Of a stretch of 64,000 nt of DNA, positions 33,620 through 41,893 are shown one piece after another; within the stretch, counting starts at the first letter, position 1, and every line of letters begins with the position of its first letter. Source of the stretch: Albidovulum denitrificans (GTDB taxonomy: Bacteria; Pseudomonadota; Alphaproteobacteria; Rhodobacterales; Rhodobacteraceae). The position numbers were made by a program, and so were the translations under genes. The DNA is taken from NCBI RefSeq assembly GCF_002973535.1, contig NZ_PVEP01000001.1:496001-560000 (forward strand), in the 5' to 3' direction. The notes below the pieces were generated by a model. It did not search any database. It saw only the letters and a program-made list of their open reading frames with translations, and was not told where the DNA came from.

Positions 33620-35158
33620 TTACATGAAGGCGTCAGGCATCGAGGCTTTCTTTTTCGCGACGTAGTCGTTCAGCGCCTCTTCGATCGCGGGGTCGATCGC
33701 GGGCTTCTGATAGTCGTTCAGAAGCTTCGTCACGCGGTTGCGGGCCAGCGCGATGGTGTCGCGCGCGCCTTCCTCTTCCCAGGTCTCGTAGGGCTTGTAG
33801 TCCAGCAGCTCGGTACGCCAGAAGGCGGTCTTGAAATTCGCCTGGGTATGGGCGCAGCCAAGGTAATGGCCGCCCGGCCCCACCTCGCGGATCGCGTCCA
33901 TCGCCTGACCGTTGTCGGAGATGTCGATGCCCTTGGCGAGGCCATGCAACACGCCCAGCTGGTCGGCATCCATCACGAATTTCTCGAACGAGGACACAAG
34001 GCCCCCTTCCAGCCAGCCGCAGGAATGGAGCATGAAGTTCACCCCCGCCAGAAGCCCCATGTTCAGCGAGTTCGAGCTTTCATAGGCCGCCTGCGCGTCC
34101 GGCACCTTGGACCCGGTGAAGCCGCCCGCGGAGCGGTAGGGCAGGCCCAGCCGCCGCGCCAGTTGCCCCGCGCCATAGGTGATAAGCGACGCCTCGGGCG
34201 TGCCGAAGGTCGGCGCGCCGGAGTTCATGTCGATGGAGGTCACGAAGGCGCCGAAGATCACCGGGGCGCCCTTGCGGATCAACTGGCTGTAGGCCACGCC
34301 CGCCAGCACCTCGGCCAGAACCTGCGTCAGCGTCCCCGCGACCGTCACCGGCGCCATCGCGCCACCGACGATGAAGGGAGAGATGATCGCCGCCTGGTTG
34401 GCCCTGGCATAGACCTCAAGCGCGCCCATCATGATGCCGTCGAAGGTCAGCGGCGAGTTGATGTTGATGAGCGAGGTCATCACCGTGCGGTCGTTCAGCC
34501 CGCCAAAGAGGATGTCCGACATCTCGACCGAATCCTGCGCGCGGACGGGTTCGGTCACGGACCCCATATAGGGCTTGTCCGACAGCGTCATATGCGCCAG
34601 CAGCATGTCGAGGTGGCGCTTGTTCACCGGCACGTCGGTCGGCTCACAGACCGTGCCGCCGGAATGGTGCAGCCATTTCGACATATAGGCGAGCTTCACG
34701 AACTTGTGGAAGTCGTCGATCGTGGCATAGCGCCGCCCGCCATCGGCATCGCGCACGAAGGGCGGCCCGTAGACCGGGGCGAGGACAAGGTTGCGCCCGC
34801 CGACCGTCACCGAACGTTCGGGGTTGCGCGCGTGCTGGACATAGGATGAGGGCGCGGTCTTGCACAGTTCGCGCGCAAGGCCCTTGGGCAGGCGCACCCG
34901 TTCGCCGCGCACATCGGCCCCGGCCTCTTTCCAGCGCGCCAGCGCCTCGGGGTTTTCGACGAAGTTGACGCCGATCTCTTCCAGCACCGTTTCGGCATTC
35001 GCCTCGATGATGGACAGCGCCTCATCGTTGAGGACCTCGAAGTTCGGGATGTTGCGCTCGATGTATTTCGCGACCTCGATCCGAACGGCCGTGCGTTCGG
35101 CCCGCCGCGCCGCGCCACCGCCACCCCTTGCCCTGCGGCCTTCCGCCCCTTCGCTCAT
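33620..35158 (-). CDS. MttB-family methyltransferase without pyrrolysine
   Basis: A 512-residue member of the trimethylamine methyltransferase (MttB) superfamily. Typical sections: ALSIIEANAETVLEEIGVNF near the N-terminus, LAPVYGPPFVRDADGGRRY and SGGTVCEPTDVP in the middle, and EVGPGGHYLGCAHTQANF in the C-terminal third. There is no in-frame amber codon, so it is the non-pyrrolysine type; such homologues use quaternary amines such as glycine betaine with a corrinoid protein. No corrinoid protein gene is near. Start: ATG 35158 with AGGAG 9 nt upstream; ATG 35167 is directly adjacent to AGGAG and less likely. Confidence 0.88.
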   Translation of the reverse strand: MSEGAEGRRARGGGGAARRAERTAVRIEVAKYIERNIPNFEVLNDEALSIIEANAETVLEEIGVNFVENPEALARWKEAGADVRGERVRLPKGLARELCKTAPSSYVQHARNPERSVTVGGRNLVLAPVYGPPFVRDADGGRRYATIDDFHKFVKLAYMSKWLHHSGGTVCEPTDVPVNKRHLDMLLAHMTLSDKPYMGSVTEPVRAQDSVEMSDILFGGLNDRTVMTSLININSPLTFDGIMMGALEVYARANQAAIISPFIVGGAMAPVTVAGTLTQVLAEVLAGVAYSQLIRKGAPVIFGAFVTSIDMNSGAPTFGTPEASLITYGAGQLARRLGLPYRSAGGFTGSKVPDAQAAYESSNSLNMGLLAGVNFMLHSCGWLEGGLVSSFEKFVMDADQLGVLHGLAKGIDISDNGQAMDAIREVGPGGHYLGCAHTQANFKTAFWRTELLDYKPYETWEEEGARDTIALARNRVTKLLNDYQKPAIDPAIEEALNDYVAKKKASMPDAFM

Positions 35159-35264
35159 CTTTCGCATCTCCTGATGTCGCTGATCTGAGCATCTTTTACC
35201 CCCAACCGAAGGGCTTCGGTTGCGGGATACGTCATCTGGCGCGAGAAAACGACATTCCACGCCC

Positions 35265-36056
35265 TCAGGCGGCCACGGCGACCGGGTTCGGGCGGAAGGT
35301 ATCGACCCGGCACTCGGTGCCGTCGAAGGTGCAGAAGCTGCCCGGCGACACTGCCAGCCAGTCCTCTCCGCTTTCCAGCGGTTCGGAGACGACCGCCCTG
35401 CCCCCGCGGCTGGCCGACCAGCGGTGATAAAGCGTCGGCGCGTGATCGTCGGTCGCGTAGCGCACCGCATAAAGGCGCGCGCCGTCGGAAAAGGCGGCCG
35501 TCATGCGGACATGGGGTGCTGCACCCTTTTGCCGCGACAGCCCTTCCAGCCGCGCCGTCGCACGTTCCAGCGCGCCTTTCGGATCGCCCTCAAGCCCCTC
35601 GGCCAGCGCCAGCAGGAACAGCGCCTCGCTATCCGTGGCGCCCTTGCGATGGGCATAAAGCGCGTCGGGGATCAGCATGTCGGCATCGCGGCGAAAGCGG
35701 TCATAGCCGCCGATCTGGCCATTGTGCATGAAGCTCCACCGCCCGACCGCGAAGGGATGGCAGTTGTTGCGGCTGGTGGCCGTTCCGGTGGAGGCGCGGA
35801 CATGGGCGAGGAAGAGGCGTGAGCGGACCTGAGCGGTCAGCGATTTCAGGTTCGGGTCCGACCAGGCGGGCAGGATGTCGCAGAACAGGCCCGGCTCGGC
35901 CCTCTCGCCATACCAGGCGATGCCGAAGCCATCGGCATTGGTGGCCGATTTGCATTCGGTGGCGCACTGGCTTTGATGGATCAGCGAATGGCCGGGGCGG
36001 CTGACGATGTCTTCAAGAAAGATCGGTTCCCCGATATAGGCCGCCCATCTGCACAT
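35265..36056 (-). CDS. Class II glutamine amidotransferase (EgtC/YafJ-like)
   Basis: A 263-residue N-terminal-nucleophile amidohydrolase. Catalytic Cys2 is exposed after Met removal (MCRWAAYIGEP). HVRASTGTATSRNNCHPF and FMHNGQIGGYD are the glutamine-binding blocks. Without a fused synthase domain it resembles YafJ and the ergothioneine enzyme EgtC, but no egtB or egtD is nearby. The gene directly abuts the DUF6356 gene upstream (zero gap), indicating one transcript. Confidence 0.87.
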   Translation of the reverse strand: MCRWAAYIGEPIFLEDIVSRPGHSLIHQSQCATECKSATNADGFGIAWYGERAEPGLFCDILPAWSDPNLKSLTAQVRSRLFLAHVRASTGTATSRNNCHPFAVGRWSFMHNGQIGGYDRFRRDADMLIPDALYAHRKGATDSEALFLLALAEGLEGDPKGALERATARLEGLSRQKGAAPHVRMTAAFSDGARLYAVRYATDDHAPTLYHRWSASRGGRAVVSEPLESGEDWLAVSPGSFCTFDGTECRVDTFRPNPVAVAA

Positions 36057-36263
36057 TCACTTGCCTCGGTTATGGGTCCGCGCGTAAAGCCGCGCCACGA
36101 TGCCGCTTGCCGTCTTTTCGAAGGCAAAGGGAAAGATTGCGTGAATGGCGGCGGCAAAGGCCGCCCCGAAAAGCGCAAGCGAGAACTTCGCCGCAAAAGC
36201 CGCGTGTTCAAGATAGCTTTCGTCGACGCTGGCGGGATGGTCGGTGAAAAGTCTGGCGATCAT
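36057..36263 (-). CDS. DUF6356 family small protein
   Basis: A 68-residue protein starting MIARLFTDHPASVDESYLEHA, with a hydrophobic helix (FAAKFSLALFGAAFAAAIHAIFPF, about 22-45) that probably inserts into the membrane. I recognise the DUF6356 pattern (TDHPASVDESY...H); the function is unknown. ATG 36263 follows a GGGAGACC stretch. It shares a transcript with the amidotransferase gene that starts at the base after its stop. Confidence 0.78.
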   Translation of the reverse strand: MIARLFTDHPASVDESYLEHAAFAAKFSLALFGAAFAAAIHAIFPFAFEKTASGIVARLYARTHNRGK

Positions 36264-36377
36264 GGTGGTCTCCCTTGTCCTTGGCGGGAAACCTAGCGCG
36301 GTCTGCATGGGATCGGATCACGTTCTTATCTGCTCTTGCCCTTGATATGTGGAAAACTTCCCGCGATAAAGAGGAAT

Positions 36378-36836
36378 ATGGAGAAGATCGACACATTCGA
36401 TGCAAAGATCCTGCGCCTGATCCAGGCCGACGCGGCCCTGCCGCTGGATGAGATCGGGGACAAGGTCGGCCTGTCGCGCAACGCCGTCTGGCGGCGGATC
36501 AAGGCGATGGAGGCAAACGGCACGATCACCGGGCGCGCGGCGCTTCTGGACCCGGCCAAGCTGGGCCTTGGCCTGACCGTCTTCATGATGATCCGCACCG
36601 ACCGTCACGCGCCCGACTGGCTGGAACGCTTTGCGAAGGTGACGCGCGACATGCCCGAGATCCTTGGCGCCTACCGGATGACCGGCGAGCTTGACTACCT
36701 GATCCGCGCCCGCGTGGCCGATGTGAAGGATTACGACCGGCTTTATCAGGCCATCGTCAGCCGCATCGAACTGGCCGATGTCTCGGCCAGTTTCGTGATG
36801 GAAGAGATCAAGGAAACGACCGTTCTGCCGGTTTAA
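36378..36836 (+). CDS. Lrp/AsnC-family transcriptional regulator
   Basis: A 152-residue regulator. The N-terminal helix-turn-helix (DTFDAKILRLIQADAALPLDEIG, then SRNAVWRRIKAMEANG) is followed by a RAM/ligand-binding domain (ILGAYRMTGELDYLIRARVADVKDYDRLY). ATG 36378 has AGAGGAAT upstream. Such proteins sense amino acids. It is divergent from the DUF6356 gene. Its TAA stop is directly joined to an 87-bp palindromic repeat. Confidence 0.92.
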   Translation: MEKIDTFDAKILRLIQADAALPLDEIGDKVGLSRNAVWRRIKAMEANGTITGRAALLDPAKLGLGLTVFMMIRTDRHAPDWLERFAKVTRDMPEILGAYRMTGELDYLIRARVADVKDYDRLYQAIVSRIELADVSASFVMEEIKETTVLPV

Positions 36837-36923
36837 AGCGTTTCGGGTTTTCGCTGAGAAAGTAAGTATCAGAATTTGAACGAAATAAGTTCAAATTCTG
36901 AGTCAGTGTAAACCCGAAATGCT
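36837..36923. repeat. 87-bp nested palindromic element, copy 1
   Basis: Outer arms AGCGTTTCGGGTTT / AAACCCGAAATGCT (one G-T), inner perfect 11-bp arms AGAATTTGAAC / GTTCAAATTCT around a 7-nt loop. It begins at the base after the Lrp stop and contains the stop codon of the convergent glycosyltransferase gene. A second copy at 61814-61900 in opposite orientation has the same length and seven transitions. It may act as a two-sided transcription terminator, but its long conserved unpaired parts suggest a mobile or REP-like origin. Confidence 0.85.
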
Positions 36924-38042
36924 ATGGCGCCCCGCCGCGATGCAGTCCTGATAGAACGCCGCATAGGTCGCGTGGACCTTGTCCGGCTCGAACCGGTCCT
37001 CAAGGCTGCGGGCGCGGGCCGCGGCGCCCAGGCGCGCGCGCAAGGCCTCGTCACCCGCGATCCCCAGCACCGCGCCGGTCAGCCCGTCGATATCGCCCAC
37101 CGGCAGCAGCCGGCCGATTCCCTCATCGACCAGTTCCTTGACCCCGCCACAATCGGTGGCGATCACCGGCAGGCCCGCGCGCATCGCCTCGACGATGGAA
37201 ATCGGCAGCGCCTCCCAGCGCGAGGTCAGAAGGTAGATGTCCGCGGCGGCGAGGTAGTCCGGCACGTTGCGCACCGGGCCGGGAAAGCGGAAATGGCGCG
37301 CGACGCCCGCCTCTTCGGCCCAGGCCTGCACCTCGCCCGTCAGCGGCCCCTGCCCGGCGACGCAGAAGATCAGGTCCGGGCGGGTTGCCACGGCCGCCTT
37401 CGCCACCGCGATCATATGGTCGATCCCCTTCTGCCGGTCCAGCCGCGACAGGCTAAGGCAGATGGTCCCCTCCCCGCCTTGCAGGATCTCCGCCCGCAGC
37501 GCCGCGACACGGGCCGGATCGGGGGCGGGCTGATGCGCGATGCCAAGGCCAAGCTGGCGCGCGCGCTCCGGCTTCACGCCGCGATCGACCAGCGCCGCCA
37601 GCGTCGTCTTGCTGGGCGACAGCACCCAGTCGGCCGAAAAGCGCGCGATCCGCGCCACCTCATCCACGCGCGTGGGTTCAGCGCCGTGATGGGTCATCAC
37701 ATGCGGAATGCCCAGCCCCATGGCGGCGAGCCGGGTCACCAGCGCCGGGGCCGTCTCATGCGAATGGATCAGGTCGATGTCGGACCGTTTCAGGATCGCG
37801 CGCAACTGCCGCGCGACCGCCGCAAGCCCGATCATACGCCGGACGGTCGATCCGCCCTCTTGCGACACCCGCGTCAGGTCGAGCGGCTGGTAATCCATCC
37901 CCGCCACGTCCTCAAGCCAGTCGCCCCCCGCACCGCAGAGCGTGACCCGATGCCCCTGCCCGCGCAGATAGTCCGTCAGGTCGAGGATATGGCGCTGAAT
38001 CCCGCCCGAACGGAAATTGGTGTTGATCTGGAGAATGCGCAT
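36903..38042 (-). CDS. Glycosyltransferase family 4 (GT-B fold)
   Basis: A 379-residue transferase. N-terminal FRSGGIQRHILDLTDYLRGQGH is the GT4 acceptor-side start; the C-terminal donor domain has the E(x7)E motif in SRWEALPISIVEAMRAGLPVIATDCGG. It should move a sugar from a nucleotide donor in cytoplasmic glycan synthesis. It is first of a group of genes for glycan or nucleotide-sugar work. The last residues (SISGLH) and the stop lie inside the palindromic repeat, so the natural C-terminus may have been changed by the repeat. Confidence 0.9.
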   Translation of the reverse strand: MRILQINTNFRSGGIQRHILDLTDYLRGQGHRVTLCGAGGDWLEDVAGMDYQPLDLTRVSQEGGSTVRRMIGLAAVARQLRAILKRSDIDLIHSHETAPALVTRLAAMGLGIPHVMTHHGAEPTRVDEVARIARFSADWVLSPSKTTLAALVDRGVKPERARQLGLGIAHQPAPDPARVAALRAEILQGGEGTICLSLSRLDRQKGIDHMIAVAKAAVATRPDLIFCVAGQGPLTGEVQAWAEEAGVARHFRFPGPVRNVPDYLAAADIYLLTSRWEALPISIVEAMRAGLPVIATDCGGVKELVDEGIGRLLPVGDIDGLTGAVLGIAGDEALRARLGAAARARSLEDRFEPDKVHATYAAFYQDCIAAGRHSISGLH

Positions 38043-38145
38043 CGAACCAACGGACTCCTCGGGCGAAAGCCCGGTCGGGCTGCCTTGACTAGAATTTGCC
38101 TGCCCTTATAGACCGAATTGGGGCGCGATGAAGGGGAAGGCCGAC

Positions 38146-38922
38146 ATGATTGGCGCGCAAGTCTCCGGCTTGGTCCGGGCCGTTGCAACAAAGCTGCTGC
38201 CCGAGGATCTGCGGAAGTGGATCCGCAAGCAGCAGCGGCATTACAAGCTTCAGTCCGTTCCCGTCGGCACGGTCAATTTCGGCGGATTGCGCCGATTGAC
38301 CCCGATCAGCCCCATATTCGGCATCGACCGCGACCTGATTTCGGTCGAACGCTTCTATATCGAGGACTTCCTGAAGTCGCACGAAGCCGACATCAAGGGC
38401 CGCGTGCTTGAGATGGGGGAACCGCTTTACACCACCAAATTCGGTGGCGCGAAAGTCACGCAGAGCGACGTGATGAATTATGTCGAGGGTAACCCCAAGG
38501 CGACAATCGTGGCCGATCTGACGGATTGTCTGCATGTACCGGACAACACCTTCGACTGTATCGTCATCACCCAGACGCTTCAGATGATCTTCGAGATCGA
38601 CAAGGCCATCGCCAACCTGCACCGCATCCTCAAACCCGGCGGCGTCGTCCTGGCCACCTCGCACGGGATCACCAAGGTGGCGCGGCGCGAAGGGGTCGAT
38701 GATTGGGGCGAATACTGGCATTTCACCACGCAATCGAGCAAACGGCTCTTCGGCGACGTCTTCGGCCGCCCGAATATCGAGGTGATGTCCTACGGCAATA
38801 TCCTGACCACCATCGCCTCGCTTCACGGCCTGTCGGCGAGTGAGCTTGATCCCGTCGAACTTGCCGAGAACGACCCGGATTATGAGCTTCTTGTGATGGT
38901 CCGCGCGGTCAAGCGCACCTAG
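38146..38922 (+). CDS. SAM-dependent methyltransferase (class I)
   Basis: A 258-residue protein. The C-terminal two thirds hold a Methyltransf_11-like core: VADLTDCLHVPDNTFDCIVITQTLQMIF and LHRILKPGGVVLATSHG (motif with KPGG). The glycine-rich SAM loop is weak (RVLEMGEP instead of the usual DxGxGxG), so binding should be checked. Start: ATG 38146 has AAGGGGAAGG upstream; ATG 38128 is an in-frame alternative. Divergent from the GT4 gene, upstream of asnB; probable target is a sugar or lipid-linked glycan. Confidence 0.78.
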   Translation: MIGAQVSGLVRAVATKLLPEDLRKWIRKQQRHYKLQSVPVGTVNFGGLRRLTPISPIFGIDRDLISVERFYIEDFLKSHEADIKGRVLEMGEPLYTTKFGGAKVTQSDVMNYVEGNPKATIVADLTDCLHVPDNTFDCIVITQTLQMIFEIDKAIANLHRILKPGGVVLATSHGITKVARREGVDDWGEYWHFTTQSSKRLFGDVFGRPNIEVMSYGNILTTIASLHGLSASELDPVELAENDPDYELLVMVRAVKRT

Positions 38923-39053
38923 GCATGCCCCGCAAATCCTGCTAGCCTCGCTTCCGCGATAATTGACGGATTCTCGCCAGACATAGCCGCTGCGGCGGAT
39001 CGGAATGTTCGTCCGGGTTGAAGCACCGCTTCCGCCCGGCCGTCTTCATTCGA

Positions 39054-39078
39054 CTGGAAAAACCGGGTGTTTTTCCAG
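39054..39078. promoter_or_regulatory. Hairpin in the asnB leader
   Basis: CTGGAAAAAC-cgggt-GTTTTTCCAG, a perfect 10-bp stem with a 5-nt loop, 43 bp upstream of asnB. No T-run follows, so it is not a classical terminator; it may be a regulator site or a leader RNA hairpin. The 199-bp gap between the methyltransferase and asnB holds no gene. Confidence 0.45.
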
Positions 39079-39121
39079 CCGGAGTGGTTTGGCGTGACCG
39101 TCCTGAACGGGGTGGATTGGT

Positions 39122-41074
39122 ATGTGCGGCATTTTCGGCGTCGTTGAGTTCAGGGGCGGCACCGTAGACAAGTCATTGATCCGGCAAAGCGCCGAAACCC
39201 AGACCCATCGCGGGCCGGATTCCATCGGGGTCTTCTCCGCCGATGGTGTCGGACTTGGACACAATCGCCTGTCCCTCGTCGATCTGTCCGAACGCGCGAA
39301 CCAACCCTTTCTGGACGAAACCGGCCGCTACGCGCTGGTCTTCAACGGCGAGATCTACAATTTCCACGAGTTGAAGGCAGAGCTTGAGGGGGAAGGCCAG
39401 ACCTTCCGCACCACCTCGGACACCGAGGTGCTGCTGTATCTGCTGCTGCGGCAAGGGGCCGAGGTGGCGCTGCCAAAGCTGAACGGCATGTTCGCCTTCG
39501 CGCTGGTGGATCTGAAAACCCGGCAGGTCACGATGGCCCGCGACCGGTTCGGGATGAAACCGCTGCATTACCATGCAACCGCCGACCGGCTGATCTTCGC
39601 CTCCGAAACCGCCGCCTTCGGCCCCTGGATGGAGATGCGCCCCCATGCCGGGACCGTCGCCGCCTATCTGATGAACTTCGGCGGCCCGACCCGCGGCGTG
39701 ACGTTCTTTGACGGCATCTACCAGCTTGGACCGGGAGAGGTGATGACCGCCGCCCCCGGTCAGGCCCCCGACATCCGCCCCTTCTTCGCGCTGACCGATT
39801 TCATCGACGACGGCGAATACGACCGCCTTCTGGGCCGTTCGGAAACCGAAATCGTGGATGAGTTCGAGGCGCTGATGACCGACTCGATCCGCCTTCACGC
39901 CTTTGCCGACGCCCGCGTCGGCGCCTTCTGTTCCGGCGGGGTCGATTCCTCGCTGATCGTGGCGCTGGCCAGCCGCAGCAACAGCGCCATTGAACTCTTT
40001 CACGCCAATGTCGTCGGCAGCTGGAGCGAGGTCGAGGCCGCCCGCGCCCTTGCCCGACACCTGAAGCTTGAACTCAACGCCGTGGACGTGGTCGAACAGG
40101 ATTTCGTCACCTCCATCCCGCGCGTCATGCGTCATTACGGCTATCCCTTCACCTATCACCCCAATTGCGGCCCCCTGATGATGATCGCGGGGCTCGCGCG
40201 CGATACCGGGGTCAAGGGGCTTCTGTCGGGGGAAGGGTCGGACGAGATGTTCCTGGGCTACCCCTGGCTTGGCCGCAAGCGGATCACCGATGCCTGGGAC
40301 CGGATGCGCGACGGGCTGGCGGGGGCCGTCCGGCGCATCCCGGCGGTCGGCACGATCCTTCTGCCCGAACAGCAGTTGAACGCGATGAAGGTGCGCAACA
40401 TCCTGAACGGGCGCGAGATGCTGGACGACCTCAACAAGGTCTCTGACGCGCTCAGCCACAGTCGCGCCGCCGCGCGCGATCCCCGAATGCGCTGGACGCT
40501 GGATTACATGCACCACCACCTGCGCACGCTTTTGCACCGTAACGACACGATGGGCATGGCCGCCAGCATCGAGGCGCGCTTTCCGTTCCTGGAAAACCGC
40601 ATCGCGCATTTCGCCGTCAACCTGCCCGCGCGCCACAAGCTGAAATTCTCGCCCTTCACGCTGGAAAAGGCGCATCCCTTCATCCGCGACAAATGGGTCG
40701 TGCGCGAGGTGGCGGACCGCTACATCCCCCGCGACCTCAGCCAGCGGATCAAGATCGGCTTCTGGACCACGGTGTTTCAGCGTCTCGACATTTCCGAACG
40801 CTATTTCGCCACCTCCGGCCTTGGCGACATGCTGTCGCTGTCGCGGCGGCAGTTTTCGGACCTCGTGGCCGAGGCGTCACCTACCTTCCGGCTGAAGCTC
40901 CTGCATCTCGACGTCTGGCAGCGCATCTGCGTCGAGCGGCAGGAAGAGGCGGCACCGGCAGCGCTCCTCTCTGATCACGTCCGCATCCTGACCGAAAGCG
41001 AGGCCCGCAGCACACGCCGCGCCGGGGCAAAGAAAAAGGGCGGAGCGGCCCAATTGCCCTCCGCCCCGGTCTGA
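39122..41074 (+). CDS. asnB: Asparagine synthetase B (glutamine-hydrolysing) family protein
   Basis: A 650-residue two-domain enzyme. Residues 2-about 210 are a class II amidotransferase (MCGIFGVVEF with nucleophile Cys2; RGPDS; NGEIYNF). Residues about 240-600 are the ATP-pyrophosphatase synthase with the P-loop CSGGVDSS near 270 and SGEGSDEMFLGY. It transfers glutamine ammonia to aspartate or another carboxylate. Within glycan clusters AsnB homologues often amidate uronic acids, so asparagine need not be the product here. The C-terminal tail is short and basic. Confidence 0.9.
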   Translation: MCGIFGVVEFRGGTVDKSLIRQSAETQTHRGPDSIGVFSADGVGLGHNRLSLVDLSERANQPFLDETGRYALVFNGEIYNFHELKAELEGEGQTFRTTSDTEVLLYLLLRQGAEVALPKLNGMFAFALVDLKTRQVTMARDRFGMKPLHYHATADRLIFASETAAFGPWMEMRPHAGTVAAYLMNFGGPTRGVTFFDGIYQLGPGEVMTAAPGQAPDIRPFFALTDFIDDGEYDRLLGRSETEIVDEFEALMTDSIRLHAFADARVGAFCSGGVDSSLIVALASRSNSAIELFHANVVGSWSEVEAARALARHLKLELNAVDVVEQDFVTSIPRVMRHYGYPFTYHPNCGPLMMIAGLARDTGVKGLLSGEGSDEMFLGYPWLGRKRITDAWDRMRDGLAGAVRRIPAVGTILLPEQQLNAMKVRNILNGREMLDDLNKVSDALSHSRAAARDPRMRWTLDYMHHHLRTLLHRNDTMGMAASIEARFPFLENRIAHFAVNLPARHKLKFSPFTLEKAHPFIRDKWVVREVADRYIPRDLSQRIKIGFWTTVFQRLDISERYFATSGLGDMLSLSRRQFSDLVAEASPTFRLKLLHLDVWQRICVERQEEAAPAALLSDHVRILTESEARSTRRAGAKKKGGAAQLPSAPV

Positions 41075-41103
41075 TCTCGTCAGATCGGCTCGTCTGCCCC
41101 GGA

Positions 41104-41814
41104 TCACTTGATCGCGAAGAACCCCTCGAAGCAGAGCGATTTCTGTACCGTCGTGATATCGACGAAGCCCGCGCGCTTCATCATGTCGATATTGCCCTGG
41201 GTCGAGAAGGGTTCAAGGATGCCCTTCAGGCTGCGGGTCTTCATCACGATCTCTTCGCAATCGAACCCGTTGCGCAGTTTGAAATCGGCGTAAAGCTGGG
41301 TGAGGATGTCCTGAAACCGCGCATCCGGCGCGCGGACCTTTTCGAACATCACGAAGGCGCCGCCCCAGTTCAGCGACTGGTAGATACGGTCGATCAACTG
41401 CTGGCGGTCGCGCGGCGGTATGAACTGGATCGTGTAATAGGACACGATCATGTCGGCCGGTTCGTACTCGAAAAGCCGCGCATCGTCATGCAGAAGCTGG
41501 ATGTTCTTGACGTCGGCGCAGTGCTGCTTTGCCGTCTCCACCATCTCCGCCACCGGGTCGATACCGATCCAGCGCGCGCCGGGCTTGGTCTTGTTGTGAA
41601 CCGCGAGCTTCTTCAGCAACTCGCCGGTGGAGGTCCCGATCTCGTAACACACGCTGTTATCGGACACGAAGAAATCGCTGAGCTGGCAGACAATGTCATG
41701 CCCCTCGGCGTAAAGCGGCACCGATTGCTTGATATGCTCGACGAAGGTCTCCGAGGTCTTGCCGGCAAAGCTCCAGCCCGCGTTCTCGGCCTCGATATTA
41801 TGTCCAACACCCAT
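41104..41814 (-). CDS. CmoA-like SAM-dependent methyltransferase
   Basis: A 236-residue methyltransferase. It follows CmoA along its length: FVEHIKQSVPLYAEGHDIVCQ, YEIGTSTGELL (SAM loop, with E in place of D), YTIQFIPPRDRQQLIDRIYQSLN, WGGAFVMFEKV and the final CFEGFFAIK. CmoA makes carboxy-SAM for tRNA wobble uridine modification together with CmoB. No cmoB is in the window and it is embedded among sugar genes, so a simple SAM methyltransferase role is possible. Same strand as, and 79 bp behind, manC. Confidence 0.78.
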   Translation of the reverse strand: MGVGHNIEAENAGWSFAGKTSETFVEHIKQSVPLYAEGHDIVCQLSDFFVSDNSVCYEIGTSTGELLKKLAVHNKTKPGARWIGIDPVAEMVETAKQHCADVKNIQLLHDDARLFEYEPADMIVSYYTIQFIPPRDRQQLIDRIYQSLNWGGAFVMFEKVRAPDARFQDILTQLYADFKLRNGFDCEEIVMKTRSLKGILEPFSTQGNIDMMKRAGFVDITTVQKSLCFEGFFAIK

Positions 41815-41893
41815 GTCTCACTCCTTTGTTTCCTGTGCCGTCCTCGCGGCCAAAGTCCTTATCGAAATTCATCGTCCAATTGGCCGGGCGCGC

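Noticed and set aside
33620-35158. Pyrrolysine-containing trimethylamine methyltransferase
   Set aside because: The frame is open without any in-frame TAG, so the protein is the non-pyrrolysine type.
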